Source: Muricoccus nepalensis (GTDB lineage Bacteria; Pseudomonadota; Alphaproteobacteria; Acetobacterales; Acetobacteraceae). Taken from it: a stretch of DNA of 64,000 nt. The notes below the pieces were generated by a model that saw only the letters and a list, made by a program, of their open reading frames with translations, did no database searches and was not told where the DNA came from. Both the position numbers and the translations under genes were made by a program. Shown piece after piece: positions 8,102 through 17,131 of this stretch. Positions within the stretch are counted from its first letter, which is position 1; every line of letters begins with the position of its first letter. The DNA lies in contig NZ_RCZP01000008.1 in the NCBI RefSeq assembly GCF_006438825.1, forward strand, positions 17,051 through 81,050, written 5' to 3'.

Positions 8102-9028
8102 ATGCACGACCCGAGCCTCCGCCAGCTGCGGACCTTCCTATCCGTAGTCCAGACCGGCGGTGTCACGGCGGCCGCCCAGATGCTCGGCCTCACCCAGCCC
8201 GCGGCAAGCCAGCAACTCCGTGAACTCGAACGCGCCATGGGTGTCCGCCTCCTGGAGCGCGTCTCTGGACGGTCGGTGCCCACCGCGGCAGGGCGTGCGC
8301 TCATAGAACCAGCCCGCCGGGCCCAGGCGGCTGTGGAGGACGCCCGGGCGGTGACAGCAGCACACCGGCAAGGGGAGGTCGGACGTGTGCGTCTGGGTAC
8401 CGGCGCCACCGCGTGCATCCACCTCCTGCCACGGGTGCTTGACCGGCTGCACGATCAGATGCCCGGCCTGGAGGTCATCATCGCCACCGGCAACACCAGG
8501 GACATCCTCCAACGCGTCGAGGAGGGCGACCTGGATGTGGCGCTGGTCACCCTTCCTGCGGCGCTCGGGCGATCACTCACCTCTACACGGATCACCACTG
8601 ATCCCCTCGTTGCGCTCCTTCCCGAGAGCATGATGTTTCCAGGGCGGCCCTCGCTGACAGCTGCTGATCTCGAGCGGCTTCCCCTTATTCTCTATGAAGC
8701 CGAGGCAAACACCCGGGTGATCATCGATGCATGGTTTCGCCGTGCGGGGTTGATCCCCAGACCCATCATGGAACTCGGCAGCGTTGAGGCGATCAAGGTC
8801 CTGGTTGCTGGCGGGCGGGGATGCTCAGTGTTGCCCTCACTCGCGCTAGGAGGGGATGTCCAGGGTGCGGTGTGGCGGCCGTTACGGCCTGCGCTTTCAA
8901 GGCAGTTGGCTGTAGTGCTCCGTAAAGAGAAGGTGGTCGATCGGGACTTGGGCCGGTTGCTCTGTGCGCTGAAGGCGAATGGGGCGCCGTTGACAAGGGC
9001 TCGGAAAACCGCACCCACATCTCGGTAG
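8102..9028 (+). CDS. LysR family transcriptional regulator
   Basis: A 308-residue regulator. Residues 6-65 form the winged helix-turn-helix (LRQLRTFLSVVQTGGVTAAA, then QPAASQQLRELERAMGVRLL), and residues ~95-295 form the periplasmic-binding-like effector domain (GEVGRVRLGTGATACIHLLP). The start at 8102 gives the usual N-terminus of the family. It is divergent from the GNAT gene and convergent with the LysE exporter, so the shared 8025-8101 interval is a likely operator. The effector is unknown; small amino-acid-like molecules would fit both neighbours. Confidence 0.93.
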   Translation: MHDPSLRQLRTFLSVVQTGGVTAAAQMLGLTQPAASQQLRELERAMGVRLLERVSGRSVPTAAGRALIEPARRAQAAVEDARAVTAAHRQGEVGRVRLGTGATACIHLLPRVLDRLHDQMPGLEVIIATGNTRDILQRVEEGDLDVALVTLPAALGRSLTSTRITTDPLVALLPESMMFPGRPSLTAADLERLPLILYEAEANTRVIIDAWFRRAGLIPRPIMELGSVEAIKVLVAGGRGCSVLPSLALGGDVQGAVWRPLRPALSRQLAVVLRKEKVVDRDLGRLLCALKANGAPLTRARKTAPTSR

Positions 9029-9084
9029 AGGCGGGCCGAGCTCGAACCTTCTGCTGAGTGCCAAGGGTTGTTACTGGCTGCCCC

Positions 9085-9705
9085 TCACCGTGGGAGGACC
9101 GCGAGGAGGGTCGTGATTACGAGGACCAGAGCAAGTGAGACGTTGATGATTCTGGAAGTTAAGGGGTCACGTAGCAAGCGCGAGAAGGATGTCCCGACCA
9201 GGAGCCAGGCGAGGTGGATCAGGACGACCATGGAAGACAGCAACGCCGCCTTGAGCAAGGCCTCCATCCAGGGAGGAAACCCGTCGAGCCTTGATCCCGC
9301 GAAAATCGCACCAATGGCGACATAGGCTTTGGGGTTGGTGGCTGCCAGGAACGTGCCTTCAAAAAAGGATGGGACATCGGCAGCGGCGTTCTGCTGCTTC
9401 AATGGCGGCGCCCGTGCAATCCGGATTGCAAGAATGACGATGTAGGCCGTCGACATGGCAGTCAGGATGGGGACAAGGCTGGGCACTGACATCATCACGG
9501 TGAAAATGCCGGTCGCCACAACAAGCAGAACCAAGATCGTACCGAGGACCAGACCCAGAACGTATCTCGCTGACCGCCGTAGGCCGAAGGCAGCACCTAC
9601 GGCAGTCGCGCTGATGGTTGATGGGCCTGGACTACCCATGAGCGCGGCTGAGGCGAGCAGCAAAGTCCAGATACCGGAAGTAGAAAAATTCTGGTGGTCC
9701 ATCAT
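9085..9705 (-). CDS. LysE family amino-acid exporter
   Basis: A 206-residue inner-membrane protein with about six hydrophobic segments. The N-terminal loop GSPGPSTISATAVGAAFGLR matches the conserved LysE/RhtB GPG motif, and ATNPKAYVAIGAIFAG matches the second conserved NPK loop. Such proteins export amino acids or their derivatives with the proton gradient. It starts 21 bases from the divergent AraC-type gene at 9727, which is probably its regulator. The double ATG at 9705/9702 leaves the exact start open by one codon. Confidence 0.92.
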   Translation of the reverse strand: MMDHQNFSTSGIWTLLLASAALMGSPGPSTISATAVGAAFGLRRSARYVLGLVLGTILVLLVVATGIFTVMMSVPSLVPILTAMSTAYIVILAIRIARAPPLKQQNAAADVPSFFEGTFLAATNPKAYVAIGAIFAGSRLDGFPPWMEALLKAALLSSMVVLIHLAWLLVGTSFSRLLRDPLTSRIINVSLALVLVITTLLAVLPR

Positions 9706-9726
9706 GGATCTTGTACCGTGCGAACG

Positions 9727-10593
9727 ATGTCGGTTAGCCCTGCCCTCACCGAAGCCGAGTGTCTTGAAGGGTTGTGCGAAGCACCTTCAAACCGTTCGTC
9801 CGTCAGGATCGGAATGGGTGCTCAGGGCATCGAACGGTTGGAAGCCCGCTTTCATGGCCGGGCCTTTGCACCGCACCGACACGATACCTATGCAATCGGC
9901 GTCACCCTCGCGGGTGTTCAGACCTTCCAGTACCGCGGCGTGTTGCGGCGTTGCCTACCAGGCCAGTGCCATGTCCTGCATCCTGACGAGTTGCACGACG
10001 GCGCAGCAGGTAGTGAGGCTGGGTTCGGGTACCGCATTGCCTATGTCGACCCTGCTCTGGTGCAAGGGGCCGTAGGTGGACACCCGCTACCCTTCATAGC
10101 GGACCCCGTGCTCAATCTGACAAACGCTCAACGAGGTCGGTTAGCAGGTCTATGGGATGTGAACCGGCCATTGGACGATCTCGGTCGAGTCGATGCGATC
10201 ACTGCTATCACTGACCTGCTCATGGTGGGATTAGGTACTCCAGGCCAGTCATCCATGCTCCCTTTCCGGGCGCTGTATGCCGTCCGGGACCGGATCTCCG
10301 CTGATCCCGCAGCGTGGCCATCAATTGCGACATTGGAGCATCTGTCCGGACTGGACCGATGGACACTTGCGCGCAAGTTTAGGGCGGCATTCGGCACCAG
10401 TCCCAGTCGGTTCCGCACCATGAGGCAGTTGGATCTCGCTCGCGGGCTGATTGCGCGCGGGATACCCCTAGCCCACACCGCGGCCAGTGCTGGCTTTGCG
10501 GACCAGAGCCATCTGTCGCGGCAGTTCAAGCGTGCCTATGGCCTCTCGCCAGGCCAGTGGGCAGCAGCCTTGGTCATGCCGAACCCTACATAA
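9727..10593 (+). CDS. AraC family transcriptional regulator
   Basis: A 288-residue protein. The N-terminal half is a cupin-like effector domain (GRAFAPHRHDTYAIGVTLAG, with two His), and the C-terminal ~100 residues carry two helix-turn-helix units (LEHLSGLDRWTLARKFRAAF and AASAGFADQSHLSRQFKRAY) ending at YGLSPGQW. The ATG at 9727 avoids overlap with the divergent lysE-type gene; an upstream ATG at 9694 would overlap it. AraC/LysE divergent pairs are common, and the regulator usually controls the exporter. Confidence 0.92.
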   Translation: MSVSPALTEAECLEGLCEAPSNRSSVRIGMGAQGIERLEARFHGRAFAPHRHDTYAIGVTLAGVQTFQYRGVLRRCLPGQCHVLHPDELHDGAAGSEAGFGYRIAYVDPALVQGAVGGHPLPFIADPVLNLTNAQRGRLAGLWDVNRPLDDLGRVDAITAITDLLMVGLGTPGQSSMLPFRALYAVRDRISADPAAWPSIATLEHLSGLDRWTLARKFRAAFGTSPSRFRTMRQLDLARGLIARGIPLAHTAASAGFADQSHLSRQFKRAYGLSPGQWAAALVMPNPT

Positions 10594-10749
10594 CCTCTGC
10601 TCCCTTGCCATCGCACAGGCCTCGGTACGCAACGGGGAGGGCCCGCTTGGTTTGGCTGCTCGGTGGCTTGGTGCGTCCGCGTCACCCGAGCCGCCACCGA
10701 CAACCCCATCGCTCGCAGCACCCGCATGGTGGAGGACGCCACCTATTCA

Positions 10750-12027
10750 TCAGGAAATCCGCGCCAGGGCACTGAAGCGTGTCTCGAGATCCTCAACCGC
10801 ATCCCGCTCTCCCAAGCTCTGCCGCCCTGCGGCGAGACAGAGGTCGGCGTGACGGCGCAGTCCTGCGCGGCGTTCTGCCGCCTGCTCCACCACCAACACG
10901 GCTCCGAGGACTTCCATAAGGCGGAGAAGGACAGCGGCAGAGCCGGATCCATTCTGCCGGATCATGTGGAACATGGCATCGAGCAGCCCGTCATAGTCTG
11001 CCACGCGGTGGAACAGGGCGGCGCGCCCGTCACGGAGGATGACTCCACCCGGCAGATGCCGGTCTCTCATGCCGCAGAGCACGTTACCGAACCGATCGAG
11101 CACGGCGATGGCGGTGAACGGGTCGTTGATGCCTGGTGAGAGGGCGCGGACGGCGACTTCTGCGAGCTGGCGCACAGCGAATTCCAGGTCCTGCGCTGCT
11201 GCCCGCCGGTCGCCGAGGCTCAGGGCACTCCGCACCTGTTCGGTCGCCTCCTCCACCAGTTCCGGCGGTGATACTTCTGCCACGGGCACGCCGCGAAAAA
11301 TGTAGTCACCCGGCCGGACGAGGATATTGAGTGTTGCTCCCCGCTCCGCCGCCCAGTCCGCGAGCGCCTCCTCATCCAGAGCGCGGAGGTAGCCGCCTTC
11401 CTCTCCAGCGATGCCCTGGCCCGCCGGAGCTGGACCGGGTGGCGCCGGATCCGGTCGGTCCAGGGTCAGCCGGTCGACCGCCTCCTTCAGCTCGGCATGG
11501 ACAGTGCCGATCACGGTCTCGACGTTGATGCCCGAGGCGATGTGGTGGACGAACCAAGTGAGGGTCGCAACGCAGAAGAGGGCGAGAACAAGGGCGCCGG
11601 TGACCCCGAGATGGGGCACGAAGGTCCCCTCGTCCACGGAGCGCACGGTGCGGAGCACGACGAGGGCGTAGACGAAGCTGCCGAGGAACACCCCCAGCGC
11701 GACCTGGTTCCCCGGGTCGCGGACGAAGTTCCGGAGCAGCCGCGGCCCCATCTGCCCGGAGGCCAGGGAGAGAGCGGCGACCGTAATTGAGAAGACCGTA
11801 CCCGCGACACCGATGGTGGAGGTGGCGATGGCACCGAGCAGGGCCCGGGCGCCAGCCTCGCCCCCCGCGTATAGCCAGTTCGCGGGCAGGAGGGACCGGG
11901 CCCAGTCCGACTGCTCGGCCCAGACCGCCCCCTCACCGAGGAGGAGGCCGAGAAAGACAAGGATCGCCGGGCGGAGCCAAAAAGCATCGCCGAGCGCCTC
12001 CAGGCGCTCGCGCAAGGCGGTGCTCAT
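10750..12027 (-). CDS. DUF2254 family membrane protein
   Basis: A 425-residue protein with four to five transmembrane helices in the first ~170 residues (ALRERLEALGDAFWLRPAIL at the N-terminus, GVAGTVFSITVAALSLASGQ and GPRLLRNFVRDPGNQVALG in the middle, the DUF2254 hallmark) and a cytoplasmic C-terminal domain of ~230 residues that includes ALSPGINDPFTAIAVLDR. The biochemical function of the family is unknown. The stop of the upstream MscS gene overlaps its start by four bases (ATGA), so the two are translated together. Confidence 0.9.
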   Translation of the reverse strand: MSTALRERLEALGDAFWLRPAILVFLGLLLGEGAVWAEQSDWARSLLPANWLYAGGEAGARALLGAIATSTIGVAGTVFSITVAALSLASGQMGPRLLRNFVRDPGNQVALGVFLGSFVYALVVLRTVRSVDEGTFVPHLGVTGALVLALFCVATLTWFVHHIASGINVETVIGTVHAELKEAVDRLTLDRPDPAPPGPAPAGQGIAGEEGGYLRALDEEALADWAAERGATLNILVRPGDYIFRGVPVAEVSPPELVEEATEQVRSALSLGDRRAAAQDLEFAVRQLAEVAVRALSPGINDPFTAIAVLDRFGNVLCGMRDRHLPGGVILRDGRAALFHRVADYDGLLDAMFHMIRQNGSGSAAVLLRLMEVLGAVLVVEQAAERRAGLRRHADLCLAAGRQSLGERDAVEDLETRFSALARIS

Positions 12028-12998
12028 CGCGCGTCCTGGCGGGGTTCACGCCTCCCCTCAGTCCGGCGGGATTCTTCCTGCACAGCGAAGCGGGAGCGCG
12101 GCACCTCGCGGCCCCTGGCGGGCCAGCCCTCGCGCTGACGGGCGCGGTCTCCGTCCGTCTCCTCAGTCTGATCATGAAACAGGACCTGCGAGGTCGGATA
12201 GGGCATGTCCACGCCCGCTCCGGTCAGCGCGTCCTTGACCGCCTCGATGGCGCCGTCGAGCGCGTCCACCGCCTCCCGCCTGCGCGGCGGGTCGATCCAG
12301 AACCGGGCCTGCATGTCCACCCCCGCCGCGCCAAGACCGGTGACGAGCGCCTCGGGCGGTGGGTCGGCCAGCACGCCCGGGACGCCTCGCAGGGCCTCGA
12401 CGATCGTGCGCCGGGCCAGGGCGATCTCGTCACCGTTGCCAATGGTGAGCGGGAAGGAGAGGCGCCGCCGCTCATAGGCCGTGATGACCTCGATCTGGGC
12501 CGTAAACAGAGAGGCGTTGGGGATGAGGATGCGTCGGTTGTCGTAGGTCCGCAGTACGGTCGCCCGCACCCAGACGTCTTCCACCGTGCCCTCGACATCG
12601 CCCTGGCGGATCTGGTCGCCGATGCGAAAGGGGCGAGTGAGCAGGATGAGGATGCCCGCGAGCAGGTTCTGCAGCACGTCGCGGAAGGCGAAGCCGATAG
12701 CGACGCCGCCGATGCCGAGCAGGTTGAACAGGTCGGCCGCCGAGACTGAGGGAAAGGCAACCGAGGCGCCGATCAAGAAGGCGATCAGGACCGCCACGCC
12801 CCCAGCAATGCGCCCGAGCACGCCCGCGACGTCGGCCGAGGCTTGGCGCAACGCGAGCGCTCGCCGCACCCCCGCCCGGATCCCACGCGCGACCAGCAGG
12901 CCGACCCCGAAGATGAGGAGCCCGATGAGCAGCCCTGGCACGATCGCCAGGGCGGAGGCGCCGAGTTCGGTTATCCGGTGGGTGGCCTCAGCGAACAT
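12024..12998 (-). CDS. MscS family mechanosensitive ion channel
   Basis: A 324-residue small-conductance channel protein. Three N-terminal transmembrane helices are followed by the pore-lining TM3 and the beta domain: GIGGVAIGFAFRDVLQNLLA (the GxAxGF.R..L.N motif), then PFRIGDQIRQGDVEGTVEDV and a pore-vestibule strand ILIPNASLFTAQIEVI. The channel gates ion efflux on membrane tension. It lies between a YjdF-type gene (11-base overlap) and a DUF2254 gene (4-base overlap), forming a three-gene membrane operon. The C-terminal ~40 residues are charged and variable. Confidence 0.93.
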   Translation of the reverse strand: MFAEATHRITELGASALAIVPGLLIGLLIFGVGLLVARGIRAGVRRALALRQASADVAGVLGRIAGGVAVLIAFLIGASVAFPSVSAADLFNLLGIGGVAIGFAFRDVLQNLLAGILILLTRPFRIGDQIRQGDVEGTVEDVWVRATVLRTYDNRRILIPNASLFTAQIEVITAYERRRLSFPLTIGNGDEIALARRTIVEALRGVPGVLADPPPEALVTGLGAAGVDMQARFWIDPPRRREAVDALDGAIEAVKDALTGAGVDMPYPTSQVLFHDQTEETDGDRARQREGWPARGREVPRSRFAVQEESRRTEGRREPRQDAR

Positions 12999-13428
12999 GG
13001 TGGGTACCCCCTACCATCGTCGCGGTAACTGCTGGCTTTGGCCGGAACCACAGGGCAAGGGCCGCGGCAGCTACGGCTCCGATGGTGTCCATGATGATGT
13101 CGAGCACCGTGTCGTCCTTGCCCTTGATGACGTTCCCAGGGGCGACGTGGTCGAACACCCACTCTGCCACCTCCCAGAGCGCGCCGATGGCAACGCCAAC
13201 AGAGGCGATCAGCACGACGAAGAGGACGGCCTGCCCCGTTCGGACGCCGTCGCCGAGAACCATCACTGCAAGCCAGAAGGTCAGAGCCAGGATCGTGGCC
13301 GCGTGAAGCACCCGGTCAAACCACGAGAAAGCGGCATAGAGGTCAAAGGCGTAGCCCGCCACGTTCGCGGCCAGGAGGGCCACCGCGAGCGCCCAGGCGA
13401 GCGCGTGCGCCTTGCCGGTTCTGTCCAT
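12988..13428 (-). CDS. YjdF/DUF2238-type membrane protein
   Basis: A 146-residue inner-membrane protein with four predicted helices. The conserved block ALWEVAEWVFDHVAPGNVIK followed by KDDTVLDIIMDTIGA is diagnostic for the DUF2238 (YjdF) family. Function is unknown. It is the first gene of the YjdF-MscS-DUF2254 operon; its 3' end overlaps the MscS start by 11 bases. Confidence 0.85.
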   Translation of the reverse strand: MDRTGKAHALAWALAVALLAANVAGYAFDLYAAFSWFDRVLHAATILALTFWLAVMVLGDGVRTGQAVLFVVLIASVGVAIGALWEVAEWVFDHVAPGNVIKGKDDTVLDIIMDTIGAVAAAALALWFRPKPAVTATMVGGTHHVR

Positions 13429-14041
13429 GCCTTCTCCCGACGCCGGGCAGAGCCTTGCCTGGATCCCGTGCTGCCCGTCGCAACGGCACTGTGCCGGGAT
13501 AGTTCAGTCCAGGGGGGTGGGAGAGAGGTGATGTTCCTCGACAGCTGGACGGGGCTCATGGAGGCCTGACTTGTCCAAGACACGTGGCAGGGTTTAGCTG
13601 GAAGCGGCATGTCACTTCCGAGTGGAGCATTCGGAGAAGCGGCCGCGAGTAGCATGAGCCCTGACTGTGCACCCGCGTGCCTCGCCTTGGCGCCCTGCGT
13701 CTGCTCGGCCTAGGGGCAGGCACGTAGTTCAGGAAGTCCTTACCGGTCTCTGTATCAGCCCACAATCCGTCCATGCCGCCACTGCCGAGGCAGGATCATC
13801 CCGCGTCCGTTTCGCTTCGCTAAAGCGAATAGTTCATAGTTCATTCTGCGGCGCGCTCGACGGCGCGGGTTCGGGATACGGCTTCTCAGTGGTAGCCAGT
13901 CCACCTGATGAATCAGGATGCCGGTCACAGCGCCATGCCGTCCTGGGCTGCATCACACCTTCGCTCTGGATCACCAGGGAGAGATCTTGGAGGTCAACCA
14001 CTCCAAGGTGATCTCTAGGTTCGCTATCGACGACTAGAAGA
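13429..14041. other. Intergenic region without recognisable genes
   Basis: About 610 bases between the YjdF-type gene and the MerR-family gene. Short frames occur on both strands but none resembles a known protein or has a good ribosome site. It must contain the promoter of the minus-strand membrane operon (upstream of 13428). Confidence 0.5.
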
Positions 14042-14512
14042 TCATTGGGATCCGGCCCCGATTAGAGGGGTGCCCTCCCTGGCATGGCCAGGGTCCTCAC
14101 AGTGCCCATGACTGAAGTCCGCGAGCGTCTCAATGATGCGGCACTCCCCAACCTGACCACCGGCGCAGCTCGTCGCCATGCGCTCCAGTTCCCCCCTCAA
14201 GGCCTCCAAACGGCGCATCCGGGCGTCCACCTCGGCGATCTGCGCCGTCGCAATCCGGTGCGCCGCCGAGCAGTCGTCCCCAGGCCGGTCAGCGAGGTCC
14301 AGCAGCACACGGATGCTGTTCATAGAGAGGCCGAGTTCCCTGGAGTGCCGGATGAAGCCCAGACGCCGGAGATGGGTTTCCGTGTACGCCCGGTGGCCGC
14401 CTTCAGTTCGGGAGGGTGCCGGTAACCAGCCTTCCGCCTCGTACCAGCGGATCGTGGTCGCCTTTACCCCGGTCATCCGGGACAACTCGCCAATCGTCAG
14501 CCTTGCCATCAT
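14042..14512 (-). CDS. MerR family metal-responsive regulator
   Basis: A 156-residue regulator. The N-terminal helix-turn-helix and wing are typical (LTIGELSRMTGVKATTIRWY, then GHRAYTETHLRRLGFIRHSR), followed by the dimerisation helix. Candidate metal ligands are Cys in GDDCSAAH (the usual Cys at the start of the dimer helix) and the C-terminal SCAGGQVGECRIIETL, then a His/Cys tail (HGHCEDPGH). This layout fits Zn/Cd/Pb-type sensors (ZntR/CadR/PbrR) rather than CueR. Its likely targets are the 19-bp-spaced promoters of this window, above all the one at 15462 before czcCBA; that link is inference. The last ~15 residues are longer than in typical relatives. Confidence 0.9.
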   Translation of the reverse strand: MMARLTIGELSRMTGVKATTIRWYEAEGWLPAPSRTEGGHRAYTETHLRRLGFIRHSRELGLSMNSIRVLLDLADRPGDDCSAAHRIATAQIAEVDARMRRLEALRGELERMATSCAGGQVGECRIIETLADFSHGHCEDPGHAREGTPLIGAGSQ

Positions 14513-14698
14513 GTCTTCCTGGTCGAGCGCCGCTGGCGTCCAGGGTGTCGGAGGACTCGCGGCTTGCTGCGTTTACCCACAAGTGGTGTCTCCAGCCCCC
14601 CTCTGTCGACCTGAAGGGCATCCCCGCCTCGCATCAGGGAACCACCCTGCTGCCTGGGCCAATCAGAAGCGTCGGACAAGATGTCCCCACGCCGGTGG

Positions 14699-14727
14699 CT
14701 GACACTGGATTACGACTGCGTTAGACT
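14699..14727 (+). promoter_or_regulatory. Sigma70-like promoter of the small secreted protein gene
   Basis: CTGACA, 17 bases, TAGACT. The start codon at 14737 is only nine bases after the -10 element, so transcription would begin within a few bases of the ATG and the message would be leaderless or nearly so. Confidence 0.4.
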
Positions 14728-14736
14728 ACCACAAGC

Positions 14737-15102
14737 ATGATCGTCCGCCCGACATCGCTGGTCGCCACCATCCTCCGCCGAGCCCTCTCGGTGCTAATGG
14801 CCACGCTCATGCTGCTTTCGGTCGCCGCCGCCACGGAGGTGGGTGCCTCGCCAGCGCCCGAGCCGACCGGTCTTACCGGGGCCGTGATGTCGAATGGGGA
14901 TCGCACTGACGCTCCCATCCAGCCGGACTCTCTGCCGTGCCATGCGGCCCACCACCTGTGCGGCAAGGTAGTACCCCTGCCGCCGACGCTCGTATTTGTG
15001 GCCGCCGCCATTACCCACCCCGAAACCAGCCTGGACGGGGCGCTCCTTCGGACGCTCGTGTCTGGGCTGACGGAACTGCCGCCAAAACCACCTCGCGCCT
15101 GA
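14737..15102 (+). CDS. Small exported protein of unknown function
   Basis: A 121-residue protein. A long N-terminal hydrophobic segment (VLMATLMLLSVAAATEVGAS) looks like a signal peptide ending near residue 38. The mature part has a His/Cys cluster, LPCHAAHHLCGK, which could bind metal. It lies between the MerR gene and czcCBA, in the same direction as the latter. No known family is recognised; the position suggests a periplasmic metal-binding accessory. Confidence 0.55.
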   Translation: MIVRPTSLVATILRRALSVLMATLMLLSVAAATEVGASPAPEPTGLTGAVMSNGDRTDAPIQPDSLPCHAAHHLCGKVVPLPPTLVFVAAAITHPETSLDGALLRTLVSGLTELPPKPPRA

Positions 15103-15808
15103 CGGAACGTAGCTTCCTGTCGGTTCGGCCCACCCCTCCCTGAGGGATGCGGTGTCCGGTCCGTTCGCGGTCCGTCATCCTAGGTGGTTCCATGTCATCC
15201 ATAGTTCACAGGGGCGCGGCAGTTCTCGCCGTTCCTAAGGCACCTGCGCCTGTACGAGGTGCTGGTACTCCCGACGCATCCGCGGCCAGAACTCGCGCTC
15301 TTCCAGTCCGTCTCACTCCGGGCAACCGGATCCCAGCAATTGTCTGGACAAGCTGGATCACGGTCCTGCCACACGTGGATTGCAGGGCATCACCGCTACG
15401 GCCCGTCTGGCCGGGCACGGCATCATCACCAATCCAGCCGAGCCCGTGCGCCAATTTCCCCTTGAACCTCCAGTCACTGGAGGACCTATCTCGGGCGCCA
15501 TCAGCAGGAGTTAGCTCGATGGTCGGCACACGGAGGGACAATCAGGCAGGATCCGCGTCCGCCCTCCTGGTGGGTCAAGTTCGCGGCGCGAGGGATCTCG
15601 GGACCGCCTGGACGAGGACATCCGATGCGGGTGCACCATGCACGCGGGTCCCGCACCGCGCGCCAGCCCGGCCGGTCGGCGTAGAGCGAGTGCTGCCCAG
15701 GCTGCTTGGCAGCCGAACGGATGCCCTTCCTGGTCGGCTCCGGCGGCTCGTTGCCCTTGGCGGTGGAGCCAGCCGCCCGGCCTTCGGCGCGTCATTCCAG
15801 GAGCCCTC
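15103..15808. other. Long leader region before czcC
   Basis: About 700 bases hold a MerR-type promoter (15462-15492) and then over 300 bases of leader before czcC. A possible 97-codon leader reading frame lies at 15519-15812. Nothing recognisable is seen in 15103-15460. Confidence 0.5.
15462..15492 (+). promoter_or_regulatory. MerR-type promoter/operator for czcCBA
   Basis: TTGAAC (15462-15467) and TATCTC (15487-15492) are separated by 19 bases, the over-long spacer that MerR-family activators untwist. The spacer carries a perfect inverted repeat CCTCCAGT-C-ACTGGAGG (15467-15483). The geometry is visible directly; which of the two MerR proteins in the window binds it is inference. Confidence 0.8.
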
Positions 15809-15812
15809 ATGA
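15519..15812 (+). CDS. Possible leader reading frame coupled to czcC
   Basis: A 97-codon frame starting at an ATG with GGAG eight bases upstream (15507-15510), lying just downstream of the MerR-type promoter. Its TGA (15810-15812) overlaps the czcC ATG (15809) in an ATGA arrangement typical of translational coupling. The protein is Arg/Gly/Ala-rich, without a recognised domain, and could be non-functional. Only the position and overlap support it. Confidence 0.3.
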   Translation: MVGTRRDNQAGSASALLVGQVRGARDLGTAWTRTSDAGAPCTRVPHRAPARPVGVERVLPRLLGSRTDALPGRLRRLVALGGGASRPAFGASFQEPS

Positions 15813-17131
15813 TGCTCAGCATTGCCCGGCTCGCGGCGGTCCTATCCGTCCTACCGGTCCTGGCGTTCGGGCAGGACACCCGCCCGCCCGTCGCGCCCCT
15901 CACCGTTGCCTCGCCCCAGCAGGCCGTCGAGGCCGCTCTCACCGTCTCCCCTGCCCTCCGCGGTGCCGGAGCCGCCCGACAGGCCGTACAGGCGGATGCC
16001 CTCCAGGCACGCCTGCGTCCTAACCCAGAGCTGAGGAGCAGCTTCGAAAATTTTGGAGGGTTCGGCGGCCGTCAGGAGAACCGCAGCTTCCGCGCTCTGG
16101 AAAGCACCGTCGGCCTTGCCCAGCGCATCGAGCTCGGCGGAAAGCGGGGCGCCCGGATCGACTTGGCCGCTCGCAGCGGGGAAGTGGCCGCACTGGACTT
16201 CACCGGCGCCCGGCTCGAGATCGCCAGGGAGGTGGTGACCGCCCTAGCCACCGCCGAGGCGGCGCGGCGCCTGGTGGTCGTCGAGCGGGAGCGTGCGCGG
16301 CTGGCCGCCGAGACGCTCCGGGCGGCTCGCGCCAGGGTCGAGGCAGGCCGCGATCCGCTGCTCCAGGCCGAGCGCGCCGAGGTGGTCCGTGCCACGGCCG
16401 ACATCGCGGCTGAACGGGCCCAGCGTGAGGTCGAGATCGCCCTGGGGGAGCTTGCCGTGTTCATCGGCGTCCCCCGTGTGGAACTCGCCCAGCGGCAGCC
16501 CTGGTTCGACGACATCGGGCCTAACCCTGGACGCCCCTCCCCGGCTGACCCGGTGGCCCGCCTCGCGGGAAGCCCGGAACTCGCTCGGCTGCAAGCAGCC
16601 ATCGCGCAGCAGCGAGCGAACGTGACCCTTCAGCGCGCCACAGCCGTGCCCGACGTGACCATCTCCGGGGACGTGCGCCGCTTCGGCGGCAGCGATGAAA
16701 CGGCCTTCGTGGCAGGTGCCTCCATCCCGCTGCCCTTCTATGACCGCAACCAGGGCGGCATTGCCCGTTCCCAGGCGGACTTGACTCGGGCCGAGGCCGA
16801 GGCCGAGCGCGGCCGCAATATCCTGGTTGCGACCCTCGTTGCGGCCGAGCAGCGCCTCGCCCTGGCCTGGCGGTCGGTCGACACCCTTCGGCGCACGGCA
16901 CTGCCATCGGCTGAGCAGGCGGCCCGGTTCGCGACCCTCGGCTACGGCGAGGGGCGCTTCAGCTTCTTAGAGGTTCTCGACGCCCAGAGGGCGCTCTCGG
17001 ACACCCGTGCCCAGCTCGTGGAAGCGATTCAAGCCTTCCACGCCCTCCGTGCCCAGGTGCAGCGCCTGCGGGGCAATCTGCCCGCCGTGTCCCCTCAGCC
17101 CGTGAACACCCCGAACGGGAGTGCCCGCTGA
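15809..17131 (+). CDS. czcC: Outer-membrane factor of the CzcCBA cation efflux system
   Basis: A 440-residue TolC-family protein that forms the outer-membrane duct for the RND pump. A signal peptide (MMLSIARLAAVLSVLPVLAFGQ) is followed by two repeated OEP halves, with the first containing ARLRPNPELRSSFENFGGFG and long coiled-coil helices (RLAAETLRAARARVEAGRDP), and the second FASIPLPFYDRNQG-like strands (GASIPLPFYDRNQGGIARSQ) and the late GEGRFSFLEVLDAQR motif typical of CzcC/CusC. The ATG at 15809 has GGAG six bases upstream; a second ATG follows at once. It is the first gene of czcCBA and its TGA overlaps the czcB ATG (TGATG). Confidence 0.95.
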   Translation: MMLSIARLAAVLSVLPVLAFGQDTRPPVAPLTVASPQQAVEAALTVSPALRGAGAARQAVQADALQARLRPNPELRSSFENFGGFGGRQENRSFRALESTVGLAQRIELGGKRGARIDLAARSGEVAALDFTGARLEIAREVVTALATAEAARRLVVVERERARLAAETLRAARARVEAGRDPLLQAERAEVVRATADIAAERAQREVEIALGELAVFIGVPRVELAQRQPWFDDIGPNPGRPSPADPVARLAGSPELARLQAAIAQQRANVTLQRATAVPDVTISGDVRRFGGSDETAFVAGASIPLPFYDRNQGGIARSQADLTRAEAEAERGRNILVATLVAAEQRLALAWRSVDTLRRTALPSAEQAARFATLGYGEGRFSFLEVLDAQRALSDTRAQLVEAIQAFHALRAQVQRLRGNLPAVSPQPVNTPNGSAR

